Origin: Clostridiaceae bacterium M8S5
GTDB taxonomy: Bacteria; Bacillota; Clostridia; Tissierellales; MCWD3
DNA length: 64,000 nt
Assembly: GCA_029227815.1 (NCBI GenBank)
Contig: CP118523.1
Location: 3,038,001 to 3,102,000 of the forward strand
Direction of reading: 5' to 3'
Below, one piece after another: positions 63,822 to 64,000 of this stretch. Within the stretch, counting starts at the first letter, position 1. Each line of letters starts with the position of its first letter. Below the pieces are notes generated by a model that made no database searches, was not told the origin of the DNA, and was given only the letters and a program-made list of their open reading frames with translations. The translations under genes were made by a program, and so were the position numbers.

Positions 63822-64000
63822 TTAATAATCATTAAACGAAAAATCTTTTATTTCTTCACCTCTAAATACTCTTCTTATCAAAACTATATAGTGAGGACTA
63901 TTAAAAAGAAAATGCCCCAACAAACAGCCCCCTATCGCTCCTGTTAAATAAAATACTATTCCTAACACTAATCCTACAATAAAATGATAAATATAAGCCA
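63822..64000 (-). CDS. Partial CPBP-like membrane protein (N-terminus outside window)
   Basis: The last 59 codons are visible: two hydrophobic stretches with GLVLGIVFYLTGAIGG and LGHFLFNSP. This resembles the final helices and His-containing motif of CPBP intramembrane metalloproteases. The gene ends 16 bases before the permease start, so it probably belongs to the same transcript. Confidence 0.5.
   Translation of the reverse strand, partial: AYIYHFIVGLVLGIVFYLTGAIGGCLLGHFLFNSPHYIVLIRRVFRGEEIKDFSFNDY

Overview
The window comes from a low-GC, anaerobic, spore-forming Firmicute of the Clostridia type. The evidence is the mre/min locus, a six-gene Rnf complex, an [FeFe]-hydrogenase-like protein, several radical SAM enzymes, and spore genes (a SpoIVFA-like protein and a CotA/SPOCS coat protein). 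Nearly all genes are on the minus strand. No rRNA, tRNA or CRISPR array was seen.

Positions 1-10.8 kb hold the conserved cell-shape and division locus, transcribed DUF4321, maf, radC, mreB, mreC, mreD, mrdA (a giant 1126-residue PBP2), minC, minD, minE, mgsA, and a SpoIVFA-like M23 protein cut by the window edge. At 11.4-12.1 kb is a small metal-response unit: a CsoR-family repressor and a 42-residue CGCGC peptide whose consensus promoter has a perfect 12+12 palindrome across its spacer. Positions 12.2-17.2 kb are rnfCDGEAB. Positions 17.5-21.2 kb are a six-gene redox-signalling operon: DRTGG, anti-sigma-like ATPase, [FeFe]-hydrogenase-like protein, DRTGG, PHP and ATPase.

Positions 21-34 kb are mixed single genes: a SPOR protein, a GGDEF enzyme, an SSB-like protein, an MFS pump with an ArsR-type regulator and matching palindromes, an M1-like peptidase, and several very small ORFs. 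At 34.3 kb is a CotA-type multicopper oxidase fused to a SPOCS (DUF3794)-like domain. Positions 36.7-39.2 kb hold a SAM-I riboswitch controlling DUF39, NIL-ferredoxin and UPF0280 genes (anaerobic homocysteine formation). Positions 36.6-45.5 kb are a gene graveyard: three polysaccharide-deacetylase remnants, a headless subtilase, a group II intron fragment, and an ORF-less group II intron inserted in an unknown gene.

The most interesting region is 45.8-63.8 kb, a co-directional 2-deoxystreptamine aminoglycoside-type biosynthetic cluster. It has a 2-deoxy-scyllo-inosose synthase (BtrC-like), a PIG-L deacetylase fused to a BtrR-like inosose aminotransferase, a BtrN radical SAM dehydrogenase with the BtrN cysteine positions I recall, and a BtrM-like glycosyltransferase. 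Together these predict 2-deoxystreptamine and then paromamine. Tailoring candidates are a radical SAM enzyme with a CX3CX3C cluster motif (as I recall for AprD4, a 3'-deoxygenase), a class III aminotransferase, a methyltransferase, a TobZ/NodU-type O-carbamoyltransferase, an APH-fold kinase, an NHL beta-propeller protein and a novel NDK-like/PHP-like protein. An ABC-2 exporter heads the region. An aminoglycoside pathway in an obligate anaerobe is unusual, and the gene combination looks undescribed. Family assignments come from remembered motifs and sequences, not from searches.
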